In this document: positions 51,286-63,135 of the stretch, piece after piece
Layout: the number at the start of each line of letters is the position of its first letter
How positions within the stretch are numbered: position 1 is the first letter of the stretch
Made by a program: the position numbers and the translations under genes
Notes under the pieces: generated by a model
Database searches by the model: none
What the model saw: the letters and a program-made list of their open reading frames with translations, nothing else
Told to the model about the DNA's origin: nothing
Assembly: GCA_026874595.1 (NCBI GenBank)
Contig: CM049310.1
Span: 78,113,056 to 78,177,055, forward strand
Length of the DNA: 64,000 nt
Direction: 5' to 3'
From: Sipunculus nudus
Taxonomy: Eukaryota > Annelida > Sipuncula > Golfingiida > Sipunculidae

Positions 51286-52156
51286 TTGTATCCCCATACA
51301 AAGTCGGGGGATACTATGTTTTCATACCGGTCCCGCCGCCGCCGCCGCCGCATATAAATCTTGTTGGCGCGATAACCCAAAAAATATTTCACGGAACTTT
51401 ACCAAACTTGGTATATGTATAGATATGGGTAAGAGGACGACGCCTATTTAAAATGAGGTCATGTCCTTTACTAGGAGAGTGTCCTTGACCTTGAATAGGT
51501 CCAAATTTGGGGAAATCACACAAATTCTTTAATATCTCAAGAAATCTTGCATGGATTTATCCCAAAATCAAGTTGATGGAAGATTATGGATAGGGTTGTC
51601 ATGTTCCAGAAACTGGTGGCGCCACCTATTATTCTTTACTTGTTTTCGTGCCGTTTAATACCCCCAAAATTGCCACCTTACAGTACTGTGAGCATTATAA
51701 GTCAAAAACTAATGGACAGATTTCTTTTATATTATGCATATGCATAGGTATAAGTTGTGGGATGGTGTTTATTTAAATTGGGGTCATGACCTTTCCTATG
51801 AGAATGGCCTTGACCTTGAATATTGCCATATATGGTGAAAATCACACACCTCTTATGATATCTCCAGTAATGATAGCCATATGGATTTCAAACATGACTT
51901 ATGTATGACCCACCACTAAAGTAAGAACCCTATAGGTTCTGGGGTCAAAGGTCAAGGTCACTGGACTGGCATCTTAAAAGATACTGTGGATGCATTTTAA
52001 GCCAAACTTTCATCCCAGGTCTTCCATCTTGAATATATAGCTCACTTGCCAATAGTGGATGATCCATATCAATTTTGGGGTCACAAGGCCAAAGGTCAAG
52101 GCCACATGAGCTATCTGTCCAAAAATTAGTTTCTGGATGATAATTCCTGCTTTTAT

Positions 52157-53100
52157 TGATGTATTGATTTCAAACTCGACTTATATATGTCCCATTGAAA
52201 AAGCAAGACTCCAATTGATTTTGGGGTCATGAGGTCAAGGTCACAGGACACATCTTTAAAAAGATTGTGGATGCATTTTCAACCAAACATTTCATCTCAT
52301 ACCTTTCATCTTGCACATACAGTTCATCTGCCAATAGAGGAATACCCCTATCAATTTTGAGGTCACAAGGTCAAAGTTGAAGGTCACAGGAGCCATCTGT
52401 CAAAAAATTAGTTTCTGGATGATAATTCCTTCTTTTATTTATGTATGGATTTCAAACTTGACTTGTATTTGACCCATTGGAAAAGCAAGACCAGAATTGA
52501 TTTTGGGGTCATGAGGTCAAAGGTCAAGGTCACAGGACACATCTTTAAAAATATGTGGATGCATTTTCAGCCAATCATTTCATCTCAGATCTTTCATCTT
52601 GCGCATATAGTTCACCTGCCAAGAGAGGAATACCCCTATCAATTTTGAGGTCACAAGGTCAAAGTTGAAGGTCACAGGAGCCATCTGTCAAAAAATTAGT
52701 TTCTGGATGATAATTCCTTCTTTTATTTATGTATGGATTTCAAACTTGACTTGTATTTGACCCATTGGAAAAGCAAGACCCAAATTGATTTTGGGGTCAT
52801 GAGGTCAAAGGTCAAGGTCACAGGACACATCTTTAAAAAGATGTGGATGCATTTTCAGCCAATCATTTCATCTCAGATCTTTCATCTTGCGCATATAGTT
52901 CACCTGCCAAGAGAGGAAGAACCCTATCAATTTAGAGGCCACTAGGTCAAAGGTGAAGGTCACAGTAGCAATCTGTCCAAAAATTAGTTTCTGGATGATA
53001 ATTCCTTCTTTTATTGATGTATGGATTTCAAACTTGACTTGTATTTGACCCATTGGAAAAGCAAGACCAGAATTGATTTTGGGGTCATGAGGTCAAATTC
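52157..53100 (+). repeat. 288-bp tandem units inside the Helitron
   Basis: GTATGGATTTCAAACTTGAC recurs at about 52443, 52731 and 53020, with a diverged earlier unit near 52157. The two middle units are almost identical, indicating recent duplication. Because 288 is divisible by three, the same short ORF appears in successive units (52445 and 52733); it has no other coding support. Confidence 0.85.
52514..52532 (+). promoter_or_regulatory. DR1 nuclear-receptor-type site overlapping an ERR-type site
   Basis: AGGTCA-A-AGGTCA is a perfect DR1 arrangement. The second half-site runs into TCAAGGTCA, the extended monomer site of ERR/SF-1-type receptors. The same arrangement is at 52802-52820, one 288-bp unit later, and a variant (GGGTCA-A-AGGTCA) is at 51942-51954. 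Binding is not shown by sequence alone. Confidence 0.5.
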
Positions 53101-53233
53101 ACAGGAAACCTCTTTAAAAAGATCAAGGTCACAGGACCAACATCTTCAACAAGATTGAGGATTGATAGATGGAAGAAACAATAAATATGCCAAGTGTAAG
53201 TATATGCTGCTAAAAATGAGGGCCTATTCTTAA

Positions 53234-53249
53234 AGGGGGGGGGGGGGGC
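53234..53249. repeat. Poly-G tract
   Basis: Sixteen or so consecutive G, inside the Helitron 3' end. Confidence 0.9.
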
Positions 53250-54518
53250 TACTATGTCTGGGGATACTCTGGCACCTGCGGTGCCAAGAAATGTCTAGTT
53301 AATATGTGGATTTATGCCATTTGAGCTTTGAGCTTTGAGGATGGGGAAATGTTAGGAAGAAAGTGAAACCTTGAAATCTTGAAAAAAAAGAAAGCGTTCA
53401 AATATAAGAAAAAGTTTTGACCCGAGCTATTCCGGATTTTGATTTAATCAATAGTTGCAGATCTACCTGGATATTCCATGCATTTTAAGCACACACGTTT
53501 GCTTATGTGAGAGTAAATATATAAATAAAAACAAAAATATTATATAACACGTGATTAAAACAAAATCAAGTTAAAATTTACTCGTCGTGTGCATTATGCT
53601 TCGACAGTTACCAGTCTTACTCTGCTGGTAACTCTTCTTGGTCATTACCCGTCCTCCCTCCTCAATATCTCTGTTCTCTAATATTGACAGTCTTTCTCAT
53701 TTGGTAACTCCTTTACCCTCACTATTTTCTGAATCCTCTGTTATCTATCTATCGCTCTCACGTCCTGTGCATACAATTTTTCTCTTCAGGCAACTTTCCT
53801 AAGTCGTCACTATTCGTCTTTCCTCCATTTTGTTGTCTATTATAGTTTTTACTATTAAAAAATTCCACTGAAACTTGGCGATTGTTCTTACTCAACTATA
53901 ACTGCTGAATCTTACATTAAAGTGAATGAGAGCCTAAAATGTGATGGAAATCAGCATTCATATTTTATAACTATCTGGGTTCCACTTGATTTTGTACTTC
54001 TTTTATAAGCAAGGGACAGGCATGGTGTCTTCCATGGATTGCCTACTCCACTCAAATCATTAGTATATTGTTGACATTCCAAAACCGATCAGCAACTTTA
54101 GAATTTATACTTAAAAATTTGTGCATTTGACCAATGATCTTTCACAATAAGGAATGAAATGTTTACAGTTGCTTTTATTGCATATCTATGATACTTTGCA
54201 AGGTACGTTTTGTGTCTGTAAATTAGGTTTTCGAATCATTCTTTCATTACGGCCTATACCTTTTGGTATTCGAAGGTAAATTTATGAAAAGTATTTCTAA
54301 TGTCAAAGGGGATCTTTCGGCGGAATTCACAGGTCGTCTTATATATATATATATATACCTGTGCACATGCATTTATTAAGCTTCCTCTTTCTATTCTACA
54401 ACTCTTACTCTCCACAACAATTATACCATTTTTCCTCATTCTCTCAAGCCATACTTTTCAGTTCCTTTTCAACCAAACCAATCTTTCTCATCTGGTTACT
54501 GCAAAGTTTGGTTATTTT

Positions 54519-54520
<2 letters not shown>

Positions 54521-54562
<42 letters not shown>
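54521..54562. repeat. (CT)n microsatellite
   Basis: About 21 uninterrupted CT units. Confidence 0.95.
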
Positions 54563-54565
<3 letters not shown>

Positions 54566-55879
54566 CCTTTGAAATAAATCTTCCTTTTTTTTGGAATCTT
54601 CCCTAACATTTTGCTCTCTAGATCGGTCACCCTATGCCCTGTCGTCCCGTTATATATGTCGCTTTGCCTGCTGCCATTTTTTTCTATTCCTCTGATGTTT
54701 ACTGGGTTGTGGTCGATCTTTTCTGTCTATTACCTAATAACTTCATCGCTGAAATGTGTCACATGCTCTTCCGTTTTCCTGAAAACACGGCTAATCCCTT
54801 CTCAGATACCTCCATGTCGCTGGTCGTCCTCTTTTCGTAACCTCGAAACATCTTCCGTTTTCTCACGTTGATATATGCCATCCATCTTATCGGTGTGCTC
54901 CTCACGTGTCCTTTATTGTTCATTCTGTTCTTCATGCTTCAAATGTGTGATGCTCTGTTCTCTTTTAAACTTCTGAGGACTAAAGGATAAACATGCCACA
55001 GTGCTACAGACGATAATAACTTAGCTGACATATTTACTATAGGCACGCGGTTCTCTCCTGCTGATTTTGATTAACCCGGCAAGCATTGAAAAAGGATTCC
55101 TTTGAGAAATTTATTCAAGGACAACATGTTCCATTTATAGACCGATGCTTGGGCTCTTGTTTTATTTAGTTTCATAAAAAACTGTGAGAATTTCTTAGAT
55201 TAATTTCTCACGATCCGTAAACAGTGAGATTTCGATGGAATTCATTAATTGCTAACATGCAAAATAAGATTAATCTGTTCAGGTTATTTAAAGGCATTTG
55301 TATCTGTGACTACATATTTTCAGTATATATGTGGGTTGATATGAGGGGGTTTATACTGAATGGGTAAAGATAGCTGGTAAAAATGTACTCAGCTGTGCGT
55401 ATTGTTCTTCAGGGATCAAAGCACGCTTTGAGCAAACAGCATGGGTCATACAAGAGCAGCAAGTGTAGTAAAATACGATAGTGTTGACACCCGAGCTATG
55501 TACTGCAAGCTGGATTTTCTTTCAACGGGGTTAACATAAGGGTGCGTTCGGTGTTAACATAAGCGTACATGCTTAAATCCATCAGGTGTCTGATGTAAAA
55601 AGTAGTTTGTGTGCTTTGACTAATGTAAACGGACAGAGTACAGTAACAAGCAATAAATAGTACGCAAGCACAGGTGGGGCCCATGATAATTGCCAAAACA
55701 GCTGAAACATAGTGAAATTTAAGGCATGCATATACACAAGTACACCGAAAATATTGTGTTTATCTCTACAGGATCAGTAACGAAGAGGAATAAGTCGGAT
55801 ATTGATAGTAAAGAGAGACAGGCAGAGAGACAGACAGAGAGCCTAAGACAAGGCTCACACTTGGCTGATGCATGTTGAT

Positions 55880-56740
55880 CAGGATTTCTCTGACATCGGA
55901 TAAACATCGGGAACACCATCAATATAGTGAAAGGAGACATCAGGAACTTTTTTACATCTTTAAAGAGGTCGAATCGCCTATCTGACCTGTATAAACTAAA
56001 CGTAATCCCTTGAAGTCTTTATAAAAATAGGCTAGAAAACGTGGATATCACCGTACACAGACTGCTCGATTTATTTCTATCGATATGTTTATATTATGTG
56101 GGGGCCCGCAAAAATAATCAAAGAAAATTCAATAAGAGCATCTGGTCGCAAGTCAGATTAGCCATAACTTTGCAAATGGTGTTTTGAACAAGATGAACTT
56201 TCTACCTCGGCATTTATGGAACCTACCACCTTATAGGTTATATGTTTTTCCCTTTTGTTAACATTGCTGTGTTTATAAACACGTTGTTGATAAACTAATT
56301 CATACATCCTTTAGGGAGGCGTTAAAAGAACTTTTCTTACACTTTGAACATTAATAAATACACAGAGGAAGCCAGAAATCACATAAATTCTTTTTCAAAA
56401 GGCAGGTGAATGGGTACCTTTAAGAATTTCTTGATGATTTGGGATTGGGATGACATCCAAATGATGTCGAGGCAAAACCGTGATAATATTAGGGTATATC
56501 TGGATAAATCTGTGGTTGACATCGGGATAACATCGGTTTACCACGCTATCCCGGTGTCACTTCATGTTAGGTCGATCTTTCCCGATTTATCCCGATATTT
56601 CCCGATTTATCCCGATGGTGCCACAATGTCTCCGATGTTCCCGATGGTTTGTTTCTCAAAGATATTCCAATTTCCTATTCTGTGTTTCACGTCAAGGAGA
56701 CAACATCGGGTGACATCGAGACATCAACTGGGACACGTCT
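55880..56740. repeat. CATCGGG/CCCGAT-word repeat region with inverted ends
   Basis: The left part carries GACATCGGATAAACATCGGG; the right part carries CTCCGATGTTCCCGATGG in inverse orientation and several TTTCCCGATTTATCCCGAT words (56570-56620). The pattern recalls the two TIR elements at 10.5 and 11.4 kb, but the ends are not sharply defined. The 111-codon ORF at 56410 spans these words and is unlikely to be a gene. Confidence 0.4.
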
Positions 56741-57241
56741 GTTAAACCCGTAGCAACCCGTCATGCATCTATATATAGATATATTGTCCTGTACAATTTC
56801 CAACATGTTTAACATCCAATCAGGGAAGCAAAACTGTATGCCATTTAAAATTCTGTAGATAGTTGTTTTACGAGGATATTTGCTATTTTTTATAGGTTTC
56901 TGGGCTTTACCACGAAAAGGTATACCATCCTCTATATACCCATGGAATCAACTGCAGTTTAGTACAGTTATATAACTTATAGCAAACACACACACACTTG
57001 TTTGTTTTTTTCCCTAGGCTTTTCACTTTTAACCACAATACATGCATATACACATGACTTTTTCCATGTTTCCTCTTTAAAAACACGTACCGCAGTTCCT
57101 AAAAAGTTAAAGTCCCTTGTTTTCAAAGAAATCGACTACATATATATATATAAGGAAATATAAGTCTGCGAACAAAGCAGGCAAGAACTGATTTCAATGT
57201 TCTTATGGTTAAGAGTATTATGTATAAACAGGAACCGGTCA

Positions 57242-57247
57242 TATATA

Positions 57248-57314
<67 letters not shown>
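57242..57314. repeat. (TA)n microsatellite
   Basis: About 36 TA units with one interruption. Confidence 0.95.
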
Positions 57315-58262
57315 CTGAGTCATTCACTTATCTTTAGTTGAGGAAGCTTTTATTAAGTGATTTGATTACGGTTCTATATGAATGGGTTATTGCAAGACTT
57401 TTCTTTTGACCGCAAGTTATTTGCCACGCCTAAAGCCATGCCAACATATTTGGCAGTGATCCCTTCCCATGCATGAAAGGTTATATCCATTTGTGTTCCT
57501 GCAGGAACATGGAAAACTGTATAACTGCATGCTAAGTGGTATACTTAAGCCGACAGCGTTTCAGTTAGAACTAAATGGTTACTACAAGCCTCTGGTTCAT
57601 TTTGGCCAGCTTTTAATTATTGGTCTCGGTTAATTGCAACAAATTAACCGACACAAAACACTGAACATAACTTTTTTCAATAACTTCAGTTAGGGTAAAG
57701 GCGATGACAATGGATATGATTAAGTTATTGTATATCCTTATAAAGCCCTTATCAATATGGTGTAACAGCATGAGTACGTGTTTCACTGAAATTTCAATGT
57801 TCATATGAATATGCATGAAAAAAATCTCAAGTGTATAAGTATACTGTATTTTATCAGTTTTGGTAATGTTGTACATTGTCTTGATACTATATAGTATTCG
57901 TGCTTAAAATACTGTGGGTAAATAAATCTGGGGTTATTAAACAACAATATATAGAGTCAGAAGCAACAGTCCCTAGGCCTATAATTAATAACCACGAGCA
58001 ATTATCCACGTTTCCTTGTCAATCCCGCAGGGTGGACCTTATTTATGTACAATATATATACAATACAAAGTTATACATTCTTAACCTATACAATAAGATG
58101 CAGGAACGTTCATTTAAAAAAAGTTGTGAATGCTCATTCGGTATCAATGAGCAATTATGTCACTGTGGCCTACTTTTAAGAGCATGAAGCACGTTCATGC
58201 ATGGGTCATCCTAATGTATATAGGTACAATGAATCATCTCATCCGTTTTGACGTTTCACAAG
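57315..58262. other. Stretch without a recognisable feature
   Basis: AT-rich single-copy-like sequence between two long TA tracts. No paired splice sites or promoter were seen. Confidence 0.4.

Positions 58263-58350
<88 letters not shown>
58263..58350. repeat. (TA)n microsatellite
   Basis: About 44 uninterrupted TA units. The overlapping Tyr-Ile ORFs come from this run. Confidence 0.95.
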
Positions 58351-58353
<3 letters not shown>

Positions 58354-59181
58354 ATCAAAAAGACCTTGTAAAAATACATGTGTTCAGGGTCCATATTTTA
58401 GAAGTTATAACCTCAACCATGCATGCAGCTTTATATGTCACTGTGGCTTATTTTGTATAAGAGTTAAATGCTCGTGTAATTTGCATGTGGTTCTTCTTGC
58501 TTGCATACCAAATACAATGCAATTTAATCCGTTTCGATGCTTACATAAGCCTACATATGCGTATCATGAAGACAAGTTCCTTAATAAATATATGTTCAGG
58601 GCTCATTAAATTAAAAAATATATCCGAAACTAAACAGTTAGGCCTAATTGTTTTTATACATTGTGATCTGTAATTTAAGATCGGCGTGTCAGGCCACGTC
58701 CTTTTTTTTCTTTCAAGATTTAAGTAATTTTTAAGCGTAATGTCACATGTTATAGTTGAAATTCCAGCAAATGAACATGCCCCCCCCCCCTCCCCATATA
58801 TATCAGTGTGATATATAGTTATTCTGCTGGCGTGGACCGAATTAAAGACTGGTTTACAATGTCTGTCGTGTATATTTACCATGCTAAACAGCACATATAT
58901 ATTTATAATCCTTAGCAGCCGAAGCATGCTTTATGGGTAAACCTGATATGCCAGCGGTGATATATACACAGAATCATATCCTTTCTGTTATAAATCAATG
59001 AAAAAACGGTATGTCTTGGTTATTGTATTTATTGTTTGCCGTCGTCAGCTGGCGTTGCTTGGTTACCATTGTTATACACGATACATTTAGGCTATATATG
59101 AGGTCAGTTTCTTCTCGGCTCTATAGGGTTCAAAATCTCCTTGCACATTAGGCCTACAAAGCCTTGTAGAGCGAGCTAGCG

Positions 59182-59188
<7 letters not shown>

Positions 59189-59252
<64 letters not shown>
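59189..59252. repeat. (GA)n microsatellite
   Basis: About 31 GA units after a short (GT)n. Confidence 0.95.
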
Positions 59253-59256
<4 letters not shown>

Positions 59257-59465
59257 AAGTGTGTGTAAGTGTACTTTTCAAAACCATATACATATAATTA
59301 CGATTATATACCTAGCTGGCTTGCTGTGTAAAGCTGTACATGGGGACACTGCTATATGTGCCTTTTGTATGCATACCGCCATGTAGAAAAGTGACACAAC
59401 ACTTATTAACTATAAACATGCAAAACATACATGTATGAATAAGATTTCATTTTTTCCAGTACATA

Positions 59466-59471
59466 ACATAC

Positions 59472-59548
<77 letters not shown>
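59466..59548. repeat. (CATA)n(TA)n microsatellite
   Basis: Four CATA units followed by about 32 TA units. Confidence 0.95.
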
Positions 59549-59549
<1 letters not shown>

Positions 59550-59697
59550 CTCTGGAGAAAAACCAACACTGTAAATTCACTACAGTCTGTTTCACGGGAT
59601 GCGACCCGATCATCAGGTGAATGTTGTTAGAATGAAGCTAACGGCGTAGTTTGAAAAGCCGAGACTTTACGAGATTATGCTTTGTGCGTATTGGGGG

Positions 59698-59698
<1 letters not shown>

Positions 59699-59789
<91 letters not shown>
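59699..59789. repeat. (TA)n microsatellite
   Basis: About 45 TA units with one AAA interruption. Confidence 0.95.
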
Positions 59790-59790
<1 letters not shown>

Positions 59791-59889
59791 CTAGTAATGT
59801 GCAATATATAAAAGGCTTGAGAGATAATGTGCATGCATGCAGTGTTGGATTTAAATTATATCCAAGAACTAGCTGTACTAAATAAAATT

Positions 59890-61090
59890 ACAATGCATAT
59901 CCTGTGTTTTCAATAGACGACCCAAATTCGTATTTACTTTGTGATTTAAAATTGGTTTTGATTGGGCTGCCATGGGAATACTGGCATGTGCAATCAAAAT
60001 AAGCATTAGGCTGAAAAGTCACCACTAACTTAATTATAACCAAATATTAACCACTGTTGTCTGAATAATATTTGGTATTCCGTCCAACATAATGCTCCCT
60101 GCATGAAAAGCTGTGGTATGTTGTATATTTTATTCGTGGTCAAACCTTGGAGAGAGCAGGATATCGCCTCAGTTACACCTTAATGATAAAAAAATGTTCC
60201 CTAGGCAGGCCCACGCCCTTTTAGTGCGAGCCTCATTTTCGATAATTCGCAAATCACTGTGCATGGGTGGTGTACAACAGATGATGATATCACCAGGACC
60301 TGTGATGCATACAGAAATCTGCATGAATGATGTTTGAACGAGGTTTTATATAGCCTATAACGTTAAATTCGGTCACCTAAATTTGTATATGGCTCTGTAT
60401 TTTTAATTTAGACACATTGTCGTCTTTATTATTTAAAATCTCCCCTGATTCATAAACCGAAATACAGTGGAAATACAGGAAACTGATGGACCAAGTGTAA
60501 TTGAAATGCATATATCCCGTGGTTTCAATAGGCGACCTTAATTCGTATTGTGATTTAAGGTTGTTTTTAACTGGGCTACCATGTTAATACTGGTTTGTGC
60601 AAACACGTATTAGCGTAAACTGAATGTCACCAATATAACCAAACTGTTAACGACCATCACCAACTTAACCAAATTGTGAACGACCGTTGTCCATATTTAT
60701 TATTTGTATAATACTAGATATTCCATTCAATAGGATGCACTCTGAAAGGCAAGGGGCTCATGTGCCACATTTCATCGGTGGACAAGAGAGTAACTTGTTA
60801 CGATATTGCCTCAGTTACACCTTAACTGCTAATGCAAAAATGTTTACGTCGGCATACAGGGCCACGACCAGCAGCTATATAGGCGCTGTTGGTGCGAGCT
60901 CTCATTTTCGATTTCTTGAAGTACTTTGAGAAGACCTAGTGTTCAAAGATGATGATGTCACCAGGACTTGCGATGCATACATAAATCTGGATGTTTTTTT
61001 TTTAAATGTTAAAAACAGACACCTAAACTGGTTTATGTCTCTGTATATTTAATTTAGACATTGTCATCTTTATAACTTTTTTATAATATA
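59890..61090. repeat. Diverged ~600-bp direct duplication
   Basis: Copy 1 (about 59890-60430) and copy 2 (about 60505-61090) share, in the same order, a GTTTCAATAG-CGACC block, GCCTCAGTTACACCTTAA, GTGCGAGC-TCATTTTCGAT, and GATGATGAT-TCACCAGGACC. Divergence is substantial between these blocks. No shared ORF, so this is an old non-coding duplication. Confidence 0.7.
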
Positions 61091-62010
61091 AAATCTCCCC
61101 ATATTGAAAAAAAAGTTTACAGAATAAATATTATTGAAATATTTAAAATGTACTGCTTTATTATATAGTTGGATAGTTATGTGAAATTTAGCTCTATAAG
61201 TATAATGAGGTCAATCTTAATTCTTAAGGGTGCAGTTGCATAAAATACACTGTAAACATGTGTTTCAAGACACTGCCATGCGGGAATCAAAGTGAGCCAC
61301 TTCACCACAGGGTATAAATTTACGAGGTGACTGGCTCAGTACTTGTGCAAGCAACAAACGCAGTGACTCAAATCACACAAAATGGTGTTAACATGCCGCA
61401 CTGCGGAGCTTCGGTTTAATCAATATTTAATTTATCGAAAGAAACGGATTAAAAGAAACCCGGAAACAATGCAGATATTATCTTGCCTTCAGGCTGACTT
61501 AAAATGTAACCATTTATAGTCGGGTCAATGACCTTATGCGGTGTTACATTGTATTCATTATAATGCGCGAAGCTGTACATTTCAAGAAAATATTACTATT
61601 ATAATAATATAACCCATATCCTTGTTCCGTCTCATTGTAACACGTGTATCTCCATGCCTGTAATTCTGCGGTCCACACAGGGTTCCGTTTTGGGCTCTCT
61701 CCCACAACCAAAGCTTATTGAAGGTTTCTCATGCGGACAGTTCCCCCGACAAAAGCCTTGTCTGTTGTGTCACGTCAGTTGAGTCATTCGCCACAACGAC
61801 CATTGGCTCCCTGGCGCTTTTTCCAAAGGGGTGGCCAGGTTGCGATTTGGCACAAAAGCAAACTAAATAAGACACATATGCATATATTTATTCGAATATT
61901 TATCGTTAAACATCCAAGTGTGTATACTTTGGCGAAAATAACACACCCAAAGTGAGGCAAAACAAATTATTTCCCGGTCGATAGCCAACCTGCCACCCCT
62001 CTGTTTGGAA
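61091..62010. other. Upstream flank of the last gene
   Basis: Nothing recognisable until 61640-62000, where GC content rises toward the promoter. The ORFs at 61731 and 61906 lie in this CpG-richer flank and have no other support. Confidence 0.45.
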
Positions 62011-62022
62011 TGACGCGACCGA

Positions 62023-62093
62023 TGAGTCGTCCGCGGACCAATGATATGTACGGTTATTCATATAGCAGTAGCGCACGGAGAAAGTCGTCAGTC
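62023..62093 (+). promoter_or_regulatory. Core promoter with CCAAT, TATA-like box and initiator
   Basis: CCAAT at 62038-62042, CATATA at 62059-62064, and TCAGTC (62088-62093), which matches the TCAGTY initiator consensus with A+1 at 62090. The TATA-like box begins 29 bp before that A, the expected spacing. TGAGTC (62023-62028) is an AP-1-like half. The 5' UTR would be 57 bases. Confidence 0.6.
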
Positions 62094-62146
62094 CGCTTTG
62101 CACTCTCCAGTATTTTTGGTACCGTCGACGCCAAACAATAGTCAAC

Positions 62147-62162
62147 ATGGGCGACAAACCAG
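62147..62162 (+). CDS. First coding exon of a gene beginning MGDKP
   Basis: ATG at 62147, in good context (GTCAACATGG), opens MGDKP and stops after one further base at the consensus donor CCAG|GTAAGA, leaving in phase 1. The upstream promoter signals and short GC-balanced leader make this a credible first exon. The rest of the gene is beyond the window or in small exons I could not find in the 1.8 kb that follows. An N terminus of this form (M-x-DKP) is seen in beta-thymosins, which are small actin-monomer-binding proteins, but five residues are too few to assign the family; it is only a suggestion. Confidence 0.5.
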
Positions 62163-62528
62163 GTAAGAGCATAAGAACGTTATATTGTCAATAATATCGT
62201 GAAAATACTGAATTAGATATGGAGCATGGAATATTTGTAGAATATTTCGAGGCAGCACGGGCTGACCCAGGGCAGCCCACGCCCACACGAATTAAAGTCG
62301 ATTTGGCGGACAGCTAGCCTGGGTTAGCAGTGAAACAAACACGTGTGCTACACGCAGCCTCCTCCCATCCTTATCCTCCCGGCTCAACAGATGTGCTGGG
62401 CAACTGTGACTACCCGCCAGAAATATTTCAGGAATTTTGAGCTCCTGTGGTCTTTGTCTCTTAAAACCGACAAATCGCGTCTTGCAACCAGTCAGTCCAG
62501 TGTCCTCTCCGAATAAAAATAATTATAA

Positions 62529-62530
<2 letters not shown>

Positions 62531-62569
<39 letters not shown>
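62531..62569. repeat. (TA)n microsatellite
   Basis: About 19 TA units in intron 1. Confidence 0.95.
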
Positions 62570-62575
<6 letters not shown>

Positions 62576-63056
62576 TATTATATATATCTGTATATCTGTT
62601 ATTTAATATATATTTAAAAATATATATTATATATATAATTATATATAATACATAAACATGTCCTTATGTACTTGCGTGGTACAACTTACAAGAAAGGCTA
62701 GTGCACACTGTTCTGTGAACCACGACGAATAGCGGAGGATAATTGTAAACAACTTCAGTCTTTAGAAATGATACGCCCAGACAGACACTCAATACCTCAA
62801 ACTTACTGTGTACGCAGGAATGACCTAGAACAGAGTACATGTACTATGTTTTAAAAAGTACACCAGTTAAACTTACCAAGCCAAGTAATTTCCCTAACGG
62901 TATTTTTAAAAGGCCTGGAGACCAGACCCCTAAATTATTATATTGGGACACGTTGAAAAAAAAATGGCTTAAAGTTTGCACTTGGGGCAAATTGGTGCGG
63001 ATCGAAGCCCCCTGGTGTCTGAATGCTCAGCCAACCAGGAAGAGAATGCCGTGTCC

Positions 63057-63135
63057 GGGAGGCCCTTGTCGCGAAAAGGGGGGGGGGGATGTCTTGGGAG
63101 GCCCTTGCCGCAAGAAAGGGGGGGGGGATGTCGCA
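63057..63135. repeat. Two-copy ~50-bp tandem repeat with G runs
   Basis: GGGAGGCCCTTG-CGC...GGGGGGGGATGTC occurs twice in succession, each with a run of nine or more G. Confidence 0.8.

Larger units (their letters stand above)
51291..53298 (+). mobile_element. Non-autonomous Helitron
   Basis: The 5' end begins TCCCCATACAAAG directly after an A. The 3' end has a 5-bp-stem hairpin GGCAC-CTGCG-GTGCC (53271-53285), nine bases, then CTAG (53295-53298) followed by T. A|TC...hairpin...CTRR|T is the defining signature of Helitron insertion between A and T. The 2.0-kb body has no Rep-helicase ORF. It carries a (CCG)n run (51341-51352), GGTGGCGCCACCT near 51618, 288-bp tandem units, and a poly-G run just before the 3' end. 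GGGGATACT occurs near both ends. Confidence 0.7.
53300..57200. other. Intergenic stretch, partly pyrimidine-rich
   Basis: From about 53600 to 54960 the plus strand is clearly enriched for C and T, with related phrases such as TCTTTCTCATTTGGTAACT at 53690 and 54482 and a (CT)n run at 54521-54562. Beyond 55860 lies the CATCGGG-word repeat. The overlapping ORFs at 54300-54870 follow the pyrimidine bias. No gene seen. Confidence 0.45.

Noticed and set aside
56410-56745. 111-codon plus-strand ORF
   Set aside because: Mostly translation of repeated CCCGAT words; no start context or homology recognised.
58157-58609. 150-codon plus-strand ORF with a long Tyr-Ile repeat
   Set aside because: It is created by the (TA)n microsatellite at 58263-58350, which is open in several frames on both strands.
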